Shown here: one piece after another, positions 28,175 through 40,000 of the stretch
Position numbering within the stretch: position 1 is the stretch's first letter
Layout of the letters: each line of letters opens with the position of its first letter
Origin: Amoebidium appalachense
Lineage: Eukaryota; Ichthyosporea
NCBI GenBank assembly: GCA_963693365.1
Contig: CAVNZM010000004.1
Location: 12,586,001-12,650,000, forward strand
Length of the DNA stretch: 64,000 bases
Reading direction: 5' to 3'
Translations under genes and position numbers: made by a program
The notes under the pieces: model-generated
Told to the model about the DNA's origin: nothing
The model's input: only the letters and a program-made list of their open reading frames with translations
The model's database searches: none

Positions 28175-28812
28175 GAGAGAGAGCAAGAGAGAGAAAGAGA
28201 GAGAGAGGGGGGGGGGGGGGAGTGAGGGAGAGAGAGAGAGGGGGAGGGGGGGGAGGGAGGGAGGGAGGGAGAGAGCGAGAAAAGGAAACAAAGGGAGGGA
28301 TGGAGGGGGAGGGGGGGGGGGGAGGGAGGGGGAGAAAGAGAGTGGCGCGGGGGGGGGGGGGGGGGGGGAAGAGATAGAGGGAGGGGGGGGGGGGGGGGAG
28401 GGAGGGGGGGAGAGGGAGGAGGTGGAGGAGAGAGAGAGAGGAAGGGAGAGCGGGAAAAAACGAGAAACGGGGGGGGGGGGGGTGGGGGTGGGGGAGGGGG
28501 GGGGGGGGGGGGGGGGGTTGGACAAGGGAGATACGAGAGAAGAGAGAGAGAGATGCAGAGGCATGGAAAGAAGATGTAAAAGCAAGCACCTGTGTGTTCA
28601 TAACCATTTGCTTGCTTGATTGTTATTTGGTGTTAACATATCCCTCCATGTAGATTGGCGTATGCGATGGTGTGTGCACGGATGCGACAAGTTAGGGTGT
28701 GTTCGTATGTGCGAGCGCACATGTGTGTGTATGTGTTCGTATGTGTGAGTGTGCGTGGGCAAGCGAGTGAGTGAGCGAGTAAGTGTGAGTGTGAGTGAGT
28801 GTAAGTGTGTGA

Positions 28813-28855
<43 letters not shown>

Positions 28856-30257
28856 TGTGTGTGGGTGTGTGTGTGTGTGTGTGTATGTGTGTGTTTGTTG
28901 GGGATTCAATAACACTTACCCGTTCACCTTCTCCCACTGCTCCACACCGCTGATGTCCCACAGCATTGGTGAGTGCTCGGCAAAGGGCCCCTTCTTCACC
29001 TGCATAGTGCTTCCACAGTCAGTGACATGATACAAAGCAAGTGTCATGCCCAATCAAAAGGTCCCCCCCCCCTCCCCCCCTCCTCCTTCCCCCCCAACAC
29101 ACACACACACATCCACCCACCGCACACACCAAGCCCCCATGAAATACAAACGTACATTCACACTGCCCCCCTCCCCACCACATGCGTGCGCGCGCACACA
29201 CACACACACACCACCACCAACACACTTAAATTCCAAAAAGACCTTCTTCGTGCTTTGGGCTCGCCAGTCATTCACATGTGTACTTAAAACAACTCACCAA
29301 CAAGCCCACACATTTTCTCATGCTTACGTCTCACTTTATCCTTCAACATTTGCACTGCTGTTTTTTTTTTTTTATCCCCCCCCCCCCAAAAAAAAAATAA
29401 AAAAAATAAAATAAAAAATAAATAAATAAATAATAAATAAATAAATAAATAAATAAAAAACAAGACACAAACACACACACCACACACAGACATTGACACA
29501 CACACACACGGACCCCTCCCCTCTCCCCCCCCCCCCCCCCCCCCCCACCCTCTTTTCTTTTTCTTTTCTTTTCTTTTATTTATTTCTTTTCTTTTCTTCT
29601 TCTTTTTCTTCTTCTTCTTCTTCTTCCTTTTTTTTTTTTTTTTTTTTAGGGGGGGGGGAGGGGGAGAGGGGGGGGGGGGGGGGGGGGGAGGAGGGAAAGA
29701 AAGAAAAAAAAACAAAAAAGGGAAGAGAAACCCTTCGTTTTCAACAAGAGCAACACAACCGAAGCACCATCCATTCCCACACGTAGCCAGCCAGCACACG
29801 CTACCTTGAGCAGATACTGGATGGCAGCCAGAAACAGATACTCGTCGGCATGTTGGTTGCACACGGCTGGATTGGGGAAGTCTTTGGGCCTAATATCGCT
29901 ATGGCCTGCACAGGAGATGGTGTTAGGTTCTTTTTGTCCTAATTGGAATTAGAAATGTAATAGAGTTGTATAGATGGCAGTTCAATGCACTAGGGGTAGG
30001 GCAGAAAATGCATGCATAGGGTGTCGATTGAGGGTGTTTATAGGTGGTGTACAGTGTAAGTTGTATGAAAGTTTGAGTGAATTGTGAGAGTAGGTGGGGT
30101 GTGTGTGTGTGTGTGTGTGCGTGTGTGGGTGCGCGCGCGTGTGCGTCTGTGTGTTCCTGTGTCTGTGTGTGTTTGTGTGTGTGTGCCTGTGTATGTGTGT
30201 GTTTGCCTCTCTGTGTTTGTCCATGTGTGTCTGTGTGTGTGTGTTTGTGTATGTGTA

Positions 30258-30304
<47 letters not shown>

Positions 30305-30531
30305 ACGCGCGTGTGTGTTCCTGTGTCTGTGTGTGTTTGTGTGTGTGTGCCTGTGTGTGTGTGTGTTTGCCTCTGTGTGTGTCCATGCGTGTCTGTGTGT
30401 GTGTGTGCGTATGTGTATGTGTGTGTGTGTGTGCGCGCGTGCGCGCGTGTGTGCGTCTGTGTGTTCCTGTGTCTGTGTGTGTCTGTGTGTGTGTGCCTGT
30501 GTGTGTGTGTTTGCCTCTGTGTGTGTGTCCA

Positions 30532-30592
<61 letters not shown>

Positions 30593-31449
30593 CCGCGCGT
30601 GCGCGCGTGTGTGTGTCTGTGTGTTCCTGTGTCTGTGTGTGTTTGTGTGTGTGTGCCTGTGTATGTGTGTGTTTGCCTCTGTGTGTGTGTCCATATGTGT
30701 ATGTGTGTGTGTGTGCGTGTGTGTTGTGGTGTTTGCACGTGCACGTTTATGGTCACAGTATGCATCTAAAAGCGGGGGAGACCAATAAGAGGCAATGGTT
30801 ACAACTCTTGCAAGGATGTCAATAAAGAAACTGCAGCTGAAAGCATATATATATACACACCAGGCAAGAGGGAGAGAGAGGGAGGAGGAGTAGGAGGAGG
30901 AGGAGGAGGAGGAGGTGGTGGTGGTGGTGGTGGTGGTGGTGGGTGGTGGTGGGGGGGGGGGGGGGGGAGGGCAAGGGGAGGGAGGGTTGGGTTAGGAAAG
31001 ACGGTGTGTGATTTGCACGGGCTAGCAAGAGGAGAGATCGAAAAGGGAAAGCAGACAAGAAAGGGAATCCGAGATGCCGCCTACAGCCAAGGGCCACACA
31101 GGGAGGGTTCCAATGGGAAGGGCTCACCACCGAGCCCAAGGAACCACTAACGAGTGTCATTGAACCAATACACGCATGTGTCCGGCCGTGTTTGTGTGGG
31201 TCTGCGTGTGTGTGGGCGTGCAAGCGTGTGTGTAGTACAAATGTACGGGAATGCCTGCATAATACTTGCCCTAAGCCCGGGGGGACGGGGGGGGGGGGGG
31301 GGGGGGGGGGAGGCGGGGTTGCTCACCTGTGAGCTGGCTGCTGCCGAAGTAAAAAGGCAAAAACTGGTAGTCGTCTAGACCCCACACACCATGGCTGCCT
31401 GCTGGCTCCATGCAGTATGTCTGCTGCAATTTGCGCACCACAACCAGAT

Positions 31450-31489
<40 letters not shown>

Positions 31490-31622
31490 GCGCGCACGCG
31501 CCCATGCGAGTGTGCACGTGCATAAATGTGGTTTACACGTAACGCAGTTAGCACACCAGATTATTACAAGTCAACCGTTGTTCATGCATTGACGGTTGGG
31601 TGGTGGTGCCACCGTGGCGCGC

Positions 31623-31684
<62 letters not shown>

Positions 31685-32804
31685 GGGAGGGAGCTAAAAT
31701 CGACTGCACGATTAGAACATTAGAACAAAGAAGTTGACCGAGAGAGGGACAGGAGTGACACTCCCCCCCACCCCCAGATCACTCCAGGGCCCTTGTTTTC
31801 CCAGTGAATTTGCATGTTAAGTGACTCAAAGCCAGAATCTGCGTGTGCACGGTTTTGTAAAGGACCCGGGAGGAGAGGGGGGGGGGGGGGGGGAGGGGGG
31901 AGGGGGGGGGGGGGGGGGGAGTGTAGGAGGTTTCTGCGAGTGGAACAGAATATGCCACTATCCATAACTGGAGGTGCAAATAAAGTGAATGTGTGGTGAC
32001 ACCCAACAGCCGGTTGTATGCGTGTGCAGGGTGCTTATACCATTGATCTGAAGGCATGCAACTGGGCAAAACGAGGGGGAGGGGGGTAGGGTGGTGGAGG
32101 AGGAGGGCAGTGAACATACCTTGCAAAGACCCTTAAGACCAGTGCCTCGTGGTCGTTGTTCTGAAGCAACCCCAGCACATACAGGCCACACAGGAAGGCA
32201 ATGAAGTTGAGCTCATGCCCTGAACAACACATTGGTTGCTGTTAGTTGGGTGGTGCTGCTTCAAGAGACACCCGTGAAACAAAAAGGGGGGGGGGGGGGG
32301 GGGGGGGAGAGGGGGAGGGGAGGGGACAGAGAGACAGAAAGAGGAGGGAAGAGAGGGGGGTTGAAAGAGAGGAAGGAAGGCAGGGGCGGAGGGGGGGATG
32401 AGAGAGAGTGTGTGAGTGAAGGGGGGGGGGGGGGATGAGAGAGCGTGAGTGAAGAAGAAGGGGGGAATGCTGAAAGCCACTCGATAGGTGCCCATACAGG
32501 AGAAGGGTTATAGTTGACCGGGAAGTGCAAGAAGTGGGGTTGGCCTAAACAGCAAACACCTAGACACGGGCAAAGTAGGAGGGGGGCGGGAGGGGAGTTC
32601 TACACAAAGCAGCCAACTTGACACAGGCAATGAACATGTTGCTAGGTGCGAAAAAAATTGGGAGACATCCATTTCATGTGTCCCAATGCACTGAGCAAGG
32701 TGTTCTAGGCAGTAGCCAGCATATGTAGCATACTCATCTTATATGGTCAGCGCGTATTTGGGTGCGTGCAAATGCAACACGTGGGTGTCGATAACCCGTT
32801 TGAT

Positions 32805-32838
<34 letters not shown>

Positions 32839-32899
32839 ATCCACCACCACCCCAAAACTACACAGACATAAAAAAGCGTGAAAGAAAGAAAACAAAAAG

Positions 32900-32970
<71 letters not shown>

Positions 32971-33526
32971 CACACACCTGTGCCGTAGTCTATTCTTGTT
33001 GCATTCCCAAAGCTCTCAATGACGTAAGGTGCAAGTTCAACCGCTGCTTCCGCATGACTTTCCCCCAATACCTCACGGACGAGCTGAGGTGCTTCCTGCA
33101 AAATATCATCCCACAGTTAAAATGACGTTTAACCGATGAATAAAAATAACAAACTAAATACATTTCAAAACGTGAGATATGAAAGAACACAGCCAGATGG
33201 CTGTAGGCAGGTGATGTCGAGATTATGCCTTTACCCCGTTAATGTGTGTGCGCCCGAATGTGTATCTCCGATCTCTCCCTCGTCCCGTGCATGTGTGTGT
33301 ACGATATGTGTGGGTGTTACGAGGCGGGTGGTCGGGGGAGTGGGTAGAATGCTTTACAGAATATGCAGTATAGTGTATAGAGGGGAAAGGAAAAAGTTGG
33401 GTCGATGGGTTGAATCGGCTGCTAAAACATGTGGGGAGGGGGGATACATCTGAAGCATGGCAAAAACAATGCAGATATAACAGCATTCATGTTGAAACAC
33501 ATGACGGAGCCTCCCCCCTGGGCCCC

Positions 33527-33599
<73 letters not shown>

Positions 33600-33602
33600 G
33601 AG

Positions 33603-33635
<33 letters not shown>

Positions 33636-33659
33636 AGAAGAAGAAAGAAAGAAAGACAT

Positions 33660-33746
<87 letters not shown>

Positions 33747-34499
33747 GATTCCAAAAAAAAAAAAAAAGAAAGAAAGAAAAATAAAGGAAATAATGAATGC
33801 ATGAATAAGTTATGTAAGAAACAGGACAAGAGGAGAAGGGAAAACAGAACAACAGCATCATACCTGCTCCAGCCTTGCGAACCATGCGCGGTAGGCCTTG
33901 TTACCGAACCTCATGGGCTGGGCCACGGGGGGTATCTCGTCTATCCACACATCAAGTTGGTCTAGCAGGCCCGAAATTCGTGAAACCATCTGAGTGAAAT
34001 TCATGGTGCATATCAACAGACTATTAAGTAATACGTGCCTTGGGGGATATGAGAACATATTGGCCCAAAAAGGCAATGCTGAAGAGAGAACCAAATACAT
34101 AGCTCTTAATTGACACAATTCCACGGTATGCGTTGTATGTTATTTCCAGATATGTCATTGTTATGTTGAAACTTTGCATGTCAAGGTCATACAGAGCCCT
34201 TGGACTCGTAACCGGCTATGACATTGTGAATAAATCAGAACGAAACTCATGATTTATAAGGTGCTAAAAGCAAGATCCGTAACATCAATGAGCGATCCCC
34301 CCCCCCCCCCCTCCCCCCCCCCCCCCAAAAAAAAAAAAAAAAAAAAAACCCGAACCCCCCCCCCCACCCCCCCCCCCCCCCCCCCCCAACACATACACAA
34401 GAGTCATTTACACATATATTTGCCCTCCCTCAGGTCATTCTCAATCCACAAATATTCAAGCATCCCCGTCCCCAGCCCTTGTCCCCCCCCCCCCCCCCC

Positions 34500-34590
<91 letters not shown>

Positions 34591-34613
34591 CAAGCACGCA
34601 CACATCCCGCCTG

Positions 34614-34645
<32 letters not shown>

Positions 34646-34735
34646 TACAACCACCAGATAAAAGGAACAGAAAGATACACAGGATCAAAAAGAAAACACC
34701 TACCAAAGCCTTCTAGAGGTCGCGGAAAGCTGAGG

Positions 34736-34816
<81 letters not shown>

Positions 34817-37002
34817 GCAAAGGGCATCAGCAGCAAAAGTACACATACCTCTGACGGAGGTGAACATTGGGATACTGCCTTGCCGGATACAGATGCGTTT
34901 AGGAGCAAAATGAACGACGTCAGCTTGGCATACCCCTCAGAATGCACCCATTTGCCTGCAAACCAACAGGATTTATAGTCAATAAACAGTAGCACGTCTC
35001 CCTTATCAAGTGCACATGCATGCCATCCATTCTCCTCTTTGAGAGTAATGAGTCGCCAGTCAGTTTTTATTTGGTCAGTTGGGGGGTTAGGTAGAACGGG
35101 AGGCGCGGCGGGGGAGGGGGGGGAGGAGGAAGTCAGGTGAGCAAGAGAGCGAGAGAGCGAGAGGCGGGGGGAGAGAGAGGGGAAAGGGGGTAGGTGAGAC
35201 AGACACAGACACACAGACACACACACACAAAGAGGAAGAGATAGGGGGGGGAGGGGGGAGGGAGGGAAGGAGGGGAGGAGGGGGAGAGAGGGGAGGGGGA
35301 AAGAGAGAGGGGGAGGGGGAGGAGGAGGAGGAGGGGGAGGGGGGGAGGGGGAAAGAGAAGAAGATGGGGAAGGAGGGAGGGAGGGAGGGAGGGAGGGAGG
35401 GTGTAGAGAGGGAGGGAGGGAGAGAGAGTGAGACAGAGTCGAGGGGAGGATGAGAGGGGAGGAGAAGTGAGGGGAGGAGGTGGCGGGTGAGGAGGAGGAG
35501 GAAGAGGTGAGAGAGGGGGGGGGGGGGGGGGGGGGGGGTTCGCCCAGGGGCAATTAACAATAAAGAATTTCTTTTTTTTCTAAAAATCTTTGAAAAGTGA
35601 AAAGAAAGGAACAAAGCACACAGGCAAACACAATCGAAGTCACGGAAACTACATAGCTCCACCCCCCCCCCCCCCCCCCCCCCTTCCCGTCTCACTTCCC
35701 ACTCGTCACTCCTACACAATGTCAAGGGGGGGGGGGGGGGTAGGGAGGGGGGATGGAAAGGATGGAACATAAATGTTCGGCATGTTCATTTTGACAGAAC
35801 AAGAAGGGATAGCTTCGTGGCTCCTAGTTTGACAAGCAAGCTGCAATAACAGCAGCAACTCGGAAGGGAACGAAACGATTTCGAGGAGAAAACAGAGAGG
35901 GAGAAAGAGGAAAAGAAAGGTTGAGGATGAGAGGGCTCGTGAAAAGGGTAAAAAGAGGTGGTGGTGGTGGTGGAGACAAAGGGGGGGGGGGGGGGGGGGT
36001 GAGGGGGAGAGGGTGGGGGGGAAGGAGGGAGATTGTGTGAGGGAGGAAGGGAGGGAGGCGGGGGGGGGGGGGGGGGGGGGGAGGGGGCTGAGTGAGGCTG
36101 AGGGGTGAGAGAAACTGCCAAGGTCGATGGTATGAGTGGGCAGGGGGGGGGAGGGGGGGGGGGGGGGGGGGGGGCTGAAGGTGTTTCATGCCCCGTGCAC
36201 AAGCGAGAAAAACGAGCAAAGGGAAGAAAGGAGTGGCCAGGTGGCAGTGGCAGTGGCGGGGCAGGGTGGGGGCGGGGAGCGGGGGGAGGGGGGGGGGGGG
36301 GGGGGGGGGGGGGGTTGTGAACGAGAAGGAAAAAGCTGTTCTTCTTCTTCTTCTTCTTCTTCTTCTTCTTCTTCTTTTAAATATTTTTTGGGTTAAGGGG
36401 GGGAGAGAGGGGGGGGGGGGGGGGGGGGGTTGGGCGGAGGAACGGAGGGAGGGAGGGGGGGAGAGAGTATACGCATAAGAATGAGAGAGAGGGTGGAGAG
36501 AGGGAGGAGGCAAGGAAGAAAGATGGAGGGCGAGAGAGGAAGGCCGAGAGACAGAGGGAGGGGGGGAAGAGGGAGGGGAGAGGGGGGAGGGAGGGAGGGG
36601 GGAGGGAGGGAGGGGCGAGGAGGAGGGAGGAGAGGGAAAGATGGAAGGAGGGAGGAAGAGTGAGACGAAGGCGGGGAGAAAGGGGAGGAGGGGGGGAGGC
36701 AGGGAGAGAGGGAGGGGGAGGGAGAGGGAGGGCGAGTGAGAGGGGGGAGGGAGGGAGAGAGGAAGGGAGGGAGGGAGGGGGGGAGGGAGGGAGGGAGGGA
36801 GGGAGGGAGGGAGGGAGAGACACGGTCGTTAACGAAGGAGAGCTTGTCAACCCTGTTTAGTCCATGCACTCGTGTCCCCCGGTGTTGAACAAGCGAGTTC
36901 CACGAACCGACAAGCAAAGAGGAAACGAGTCCTACCAGTAACATCTGCTGGTGTATTCAGCTGCCGTGTGGGTGGCCGAAATACTCCGACTTCCTCAGCC
37001 AT
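27575..37002 (-). CDS. PTPA: Serine/threonine phosphatase 2A activator (PTPA family)
   Basis: Nine minus-strand exons fit in phase: 36936-37002, 34849-34955, 33864-33989, 32978-33095, 32120-32219, 31327-31451, 29805-29905, 28920-28999 and 27575-27674, giving 307 residues, normal for PTPA. Family motifs appear in order: [15 protein letters not shown] (24-38), IDEIPP (74-79), RFGNKAYR (85-92), [15 protein letters not shown] (128-142), [19 protein letters not shown] (188-206), KGPFAEHS (251-258), and the C-terminal [20 protein letters not shown] segment. PTPA is an ATP-dependent prolyl-isomerase-like chaperone that activates the PP2A catalytic subunit in cytosol and nucleus. No family block is missing. 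The gene spans 9.4 kb because its introns carry long simple repeats. A TATA box lies at 37136-37143. Confidence 0.95.
28020..28560. repeat. Polypurine (GA/GGGA) tract in PTPA intron 8
   Basis: About 540 bp of nearly pure purine on the plus strand, with a (GA)n core at 28097-28167 and G tracts at 28210-28521. Such tracts can form triplex (H-DNA) structures. The open frames rich in Ser/Pro or Arg/Glu are artefacts. Confidence 0.9.
29385..29700. repeat. AT-rich and homopolymer cluster in PTPA intron 7
   Basis: The stretch contains (AAAT)n at 29395-29460, C tracts at 29526-29546, TTC/TTTTC repeats at 29555-29625, a T run, and G tracts at 29649-29690. No coding sequence is seen until the exon at 29805. 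Confidence 0.85.
30096..30735. repeat. TG array with four-copy higher-order repeat in PTPA intron 6
   Basis: A TG-rich array in which the marker TTCCTGTGTC recurs at 30153, 30318, 30463 and 30623, so the unit is 145-165 bp. Each unit also contains a GCCTGTGT block, a TTTGCCTCT block and a GCGCGCGTG block in the same order. Confidence 0.85.
30880..30970. repeat. GGA and GGT trinucleotide runs
   Basis: Consecutive AGG repeats (about 30882-30914) and TGG repeats (about 30915-30950) run into a G tract, within PTPA intron 6. Confidence 0.85.
33527..33760. repeat. (CA)n, poly-A and (CACG)n arrays in PTPA intron 3
   Basis: A CA array at 33528-33598, a poly-A stretch at 33605-33633, then about 21 copies of the tetranucleotide CACG at 33661-33745. 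Confidence 0.95.
34301..34830. repeat. C tracts, (CA)n and (TG)n arrays in PTPA intron 2
   Basis: C and A tracts lie at 34287-34387, C plus CA array at 34482-34586, and a pure TG array at 34740-34815. Intron 2 ends at 34848 before the exon at 34849 on the minus strand. Confidence 0.9.
35090..35540. repeat. Polypurine tract in PTPA intron 1
   Basis: A GGA/GAGG-rich purine stretch on the plus strand, with (GGGA)n at 35370-35400, ending in a G tract at 35515-35538. Confidence 0.9.
35965..36830. repeat. Purine-rich and (CTT)n block in PTPA intron 1
   Basis: G tracts at 35981-35999, 36061-36083, 36142-36172 and 36288-36315 are followed by (CTT)n at 36340-36376 and a GGGA/GAGG purine stretch to 36822. 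No exon signal is seen inside it. Confidence 0.9.
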
Positions 37003-37135
37003 GGTCGTAACTGCGTGGGAACCACTCCAAGAGTGCGTTCAAAGCTTGGTTTACACGTTCTTCTATTAAGGCTAGTTATTGTAAAAGGGGTTCGGAAGAA
37101 ATGAACAAGGTCACCAGGAATCGCCAGATTTCTGG

Positions 37136-37143
37136 TATTTATA
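37136..37143 (-). promoter_or_regulatory. TATA box of the PTPA gene
   Basis: On the minus strand the sequence reads TATAAATA, 134 bp upstream of the PTPA ATG. A palindromic TGACGTCA (CRE/ATF-like) lies at about 37185. The position suits transcription starting near 37105. Confidence 0.6.
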
Positions 37144-37940
37144 CCGCGGCCGTCTGCATGCATATGAAAGTTGCGTTATCGCCATGACGTCATCCCTGCC
37201 TGCTGCTGTACGCACCCACGGCCCCCCGTGAACGCACCACGGCCACGGGTACGCACAGACAAGGTACAACGGAATGCTAGGAATGTTTGGCGTTTCTCAC
37301 AATACCCATGAAAGTATGCTCGACTGGGTTACAGCCGAAAATATTGCGTAAGCAGGAAGTGTACTTTTTCGGAATTTTTGCATCTTGTTGCCCTTGGAGC
37401 TGTGACAAAATCGTTTTAACTAACGGTTTTTAACAATATTTTGCGTTTTTTATTTCGTATGAAGACTCATTCTTGCGCCTTGTAAGATGAAGACTCGTTT
37501 TGGGCGCCGTGTAAAACCCCTAAATTGTGGTTTACGGAGATGGACAGTTATTAAATACCCATGAAAGTATGCCGTATTGGGGTTTTACTGAACGGGGGGG
37601 GGGCAGTATATTGGACTAGTCACGTGGCCTGGTAACTTTGAGATCACACCACACCAAACCACCCCCGATCCGATCGCGATCAATCTATTTCCCACTTCCC
37701 ACTTTTTCCACTTAAAATCAAAAAAAAGAAAAAAAAGGAGACAAAACAAACGACAGAGCATTACCCACTTCTAAGTGGGTAAGTGGCCAATGACAACAGA
37801 CAGATTTCTTAAACGCGATGACATAGTATCACACTAAGGATCAGGCCGGGGAACGGGGAACGGGGAATGCATAGGAGGCACAGGAGGCACAGGAGGCACA
37901 GGAGACACAGGAGGCACGGGAGGCACGCGGGGTGGGGTGA
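37144..37940. other. Upstream region of PTPA, no gene seen
   Basis: The region holds the CRE-like TGACGTCA and a separated direct repeat AATACCCATGAAAGTATG at 37301-37318 and 37554-37571, with related flanks (GAAGACTC repeated nearby). A short array of AGGAGGCAC units lies at about 37869-37928. No gene is supported. Confidence 0.5.
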
Positions 37941-37944
37941 GGAG

Positions 37945-38178
37945 AAAAAAGCTAAGTCCACACGAGAGAGAGAGAGAGAGAAAAAAGCTAAGTCCACACG
38001 AGAGAGAGAGAGAGAAAAAAGCTAAGTCTACACGAGAGAGAGAGAGAGAAAAAAGCTAAGTCTACACGAGAGAGAGAGAGAGAAAAGAGAGAGAGAGAGA
38101 AAAAAGCTAAGTCTACACGAGAGAGAGAGAGAGAGAAAAGAGAGAGAGAGAAAAAAGCTAAGTCTACACGAGCTAAGT
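37945..38178. repeat. Minisatellite, GCTAAGTC-ACACGAG plus (GA)n unit
   Basis: The motif GCTAAGTC(C/T)ACACGAG followed by a GA run and AAAAAA recurs at 37951, 37987, 38021, 38055, 38106 and 38157, spacing 34-51 bp because the GA runs vary. It forms the left part of the junction with the virus-like half. Confidence 0.9.
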
Positions 38179-38188
38179 TTTGACCCGG

Positions 38189-38535
38189 GCAGGGGCAGGG
38201 GGGCAGGTGAGGCAGGGGGGGACAGGTGAGGCAGGGGGGGGGGCAGGGGGGGCAGGTGAGGCAGGGGGGGCAGGTGAGGCAGGGGGGGGGGGCAGGGGGG
38301 GCAGGTGAGGCAGGGGGGGCAGGTGAGGCAGGTGAGGCAGGGGGGGCACGTGAGGCAGGTGAGGCACGTGAGGCACGTGAGGCACGTGAGGCAGGTGAGG
38401 CAGGGGGGGCACGTGAGGCACGTGAGGCACGTGAGGCAGGGGGGGCACGTGAGGCACGTGAGGCAGGGGGCACGCGAGGCAGGGGGCACGTGACACGCGA
38501 GGCAGGGGGGCCGGGGGCCGGGGGGGGGGGGGGGG
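38189..38535. repeat. GGCAGGTGA / GGCACGTGA minisatellite ending in a G tract
   Basis: A 9-10 bp repeat alternates GGCAGGTGA, GGCAGGGGG and GGCACGTGA; many units contain CACGTG (E-box palindrome). It ends at the G tract 38519-38535. Right of this the compact virus-like region begins. Confidence 0.9.
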
Positions 38536-38695
38536 TTATTTAAAAACAGGGATCTGTATATACTTCACGGGGGTTTATTTTAGCATACAATACGGGTATA
38601 ACAATTCCCAATCCACATATTCTGATCAGCATCAATGATCTAAATTCGAGCATATAAATTCCAAAAGGTGAGTGTCGGTTTTTTCTATATACAGG

Positions 38696-39706
38696 TCATT
38701 CATCCTCGGTATGATCGGATTGTACATTCATATTTGGACGGAAAAGGAGAGAGGGACGAGATGTGTTATGGTACACAACCAGAGATACACCATTGTCGTC
38801 ATCACCACTATTTTCACTTTCACTTTCGCTTTCACTTTCACTCTCATCACCTGACTCGCAATAGGCCAATGTACGCACACGTTCCAAACGCACATGTTCC
38901 TCCAAAGACTCCATCTCCACATACAAAGCAAGAGCATCACCACCACCATCACCACCCAAATCGTCACAACTACTCTTACGTCGTTTGACGGAGTCGCCAG
39001 AACCGCGTCGGCGAGGCAGACCACAACCAAAATGACACTCTTTCGGCTCGACGTTGTGATATCGCTTCAGACGCTGTTCGTTGTTGTACACGTCGCTTGT
39101 GAGTTTGGATTTCTGTGCCTGTAGCACTTTAATCTGACGAGAAAGGGCCCCAATCTCGTCCTTCTTCTGGGCATTCACGGCGGAGGTAAGGGCATACAAA
39201 TACGAATACTCGGCCAACACACAACTGAAAACCTTCTTGTCTTCATCGGTCACAGGCCACGGGTCTTGGTCGTATAGAGCACTGTCACGATATGTCATGA
39301 ACGCGATGCATTTGCCAACAACGTCATCCCAATCAGCTTTGTAGGAGCGATGTACTTCGACGTCGGGAGAAAAAATAGAATCGGCATCGATTTTTTTCAA
39401 ACACAACCGGAAGTCACGAACACCAATTGTTGCTATACCAGAGGTGTCGAGGGTGAGATGTGCACAAACGTCGAGCAACTTATCCAACAAAAAATCATAT
39501 TCGTCAATCGAATCGACGACAGTTTCGTTAGTCACCGCGAGGACCTGTGCGTGACGCCACAATCTGGCAAGGGAAGGCAGGGAAATCCGCATGTGGCTTT
39601 GCATGCTCGGGTCACGCTTGTGGGAGGGTCTTGTTTCCAGTGCATCAAAGAAATCAATAATAACCCGAAAAGTCCCGGAGACACGAGCATAGCGAATAGA
39701 AGCCAT
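38696..39706 (-). CDS. Unknown virus-like protein with acidic tail
   Basis: 336 residues from the ATG at 39704-39706; an upstream ATG at 39787 would add 27 residues but that sequence looks like leader. The N-terminal two thirds is globular. Around residues 175-215 there is a short coiled coil, then basic RRRGSG and KRRKSS (possible nuclear signal), a CHFGC Cys pair, and an acidic run of alternating Glu-Ser followed by Asp near the C-terminus. Such a mix of coiled coil, basic patch and acidic tail suits a DNA- or chromatin-associated protein, but I recognise no family. Three 60-bp repeats lie immediately upstream. The frame is clearly longer than chance in this region. Confidence 0.6.
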   Translation of the reverse strand: MASIRYARVSGTFRVIIDFFDALETRPSHKRDPSMQSHMRISLPSLARLWRHAQVLAVTNETVVDSIDEYDFLLDKLLDVCAHLTLDTSGIATIGVRDFRLCLKKIDADSIFSPDVEVHRSYKADWDDVVGKCIAFMTYRDSALYDQDPWPVTDEDKKVFSCVLAEYSYLYALTSAVNAQKKDEIGALSRQIKVLQAQKSKLTSDVYNNEQRLKRYHNVEPKECHFGCGLPRRRGSGDSVKRRKSSCDDLGGDGGGDALALYVEMESLEEHVRLERVRTLAYCESGDESESESESESENSGDDDNGVSLVVYHNTSRPSLLFRPNMNVQSDHTEDE

Positions 39707-39796
39707 TGTGAACCCGTTAACACGAACGATTCCAAACGGGCTTAAAAACACAATCAAACACCGAAATTTTGTGTCGCTACATGTCACGGTTCGTAG

Positions 39797-40000
39797 ACGA
39801 TGGAAAACAGAAAAAAAAAATCTCTTCTAAAAAAAGGACGCTTACAACACGGCTCGTTCACGATGGAAAACAGAAAAAAAGTCTCTTCTAAAAAAGGACG
39901 CTTACAACACGGCTCGTTCACGATGGAAAACAGAAAAAAAGTCTCTTCTAAAAAAGGACGCTTACAACACGGCTCGTTCACGATGGAAAACAGAAGGCTT
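39797..40000. repeat. 60-bp tandem repeat, 3+ copies
   Basis: The unit contains CGATGGAAAACAGAAAAAAA, TCTCTTCTAAAAAAGGACGC and TTACAACACGGCTCGTTCA. Copies begin at about 39797, 39862 (one base shorter A run after it), 39922 and, truncated, 39982. It sits 90 bp upstream of the minus-strand gene starting at 39706; 60 is divisible by 3, so the frames across it are artefacts. Confidence 0.95.
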
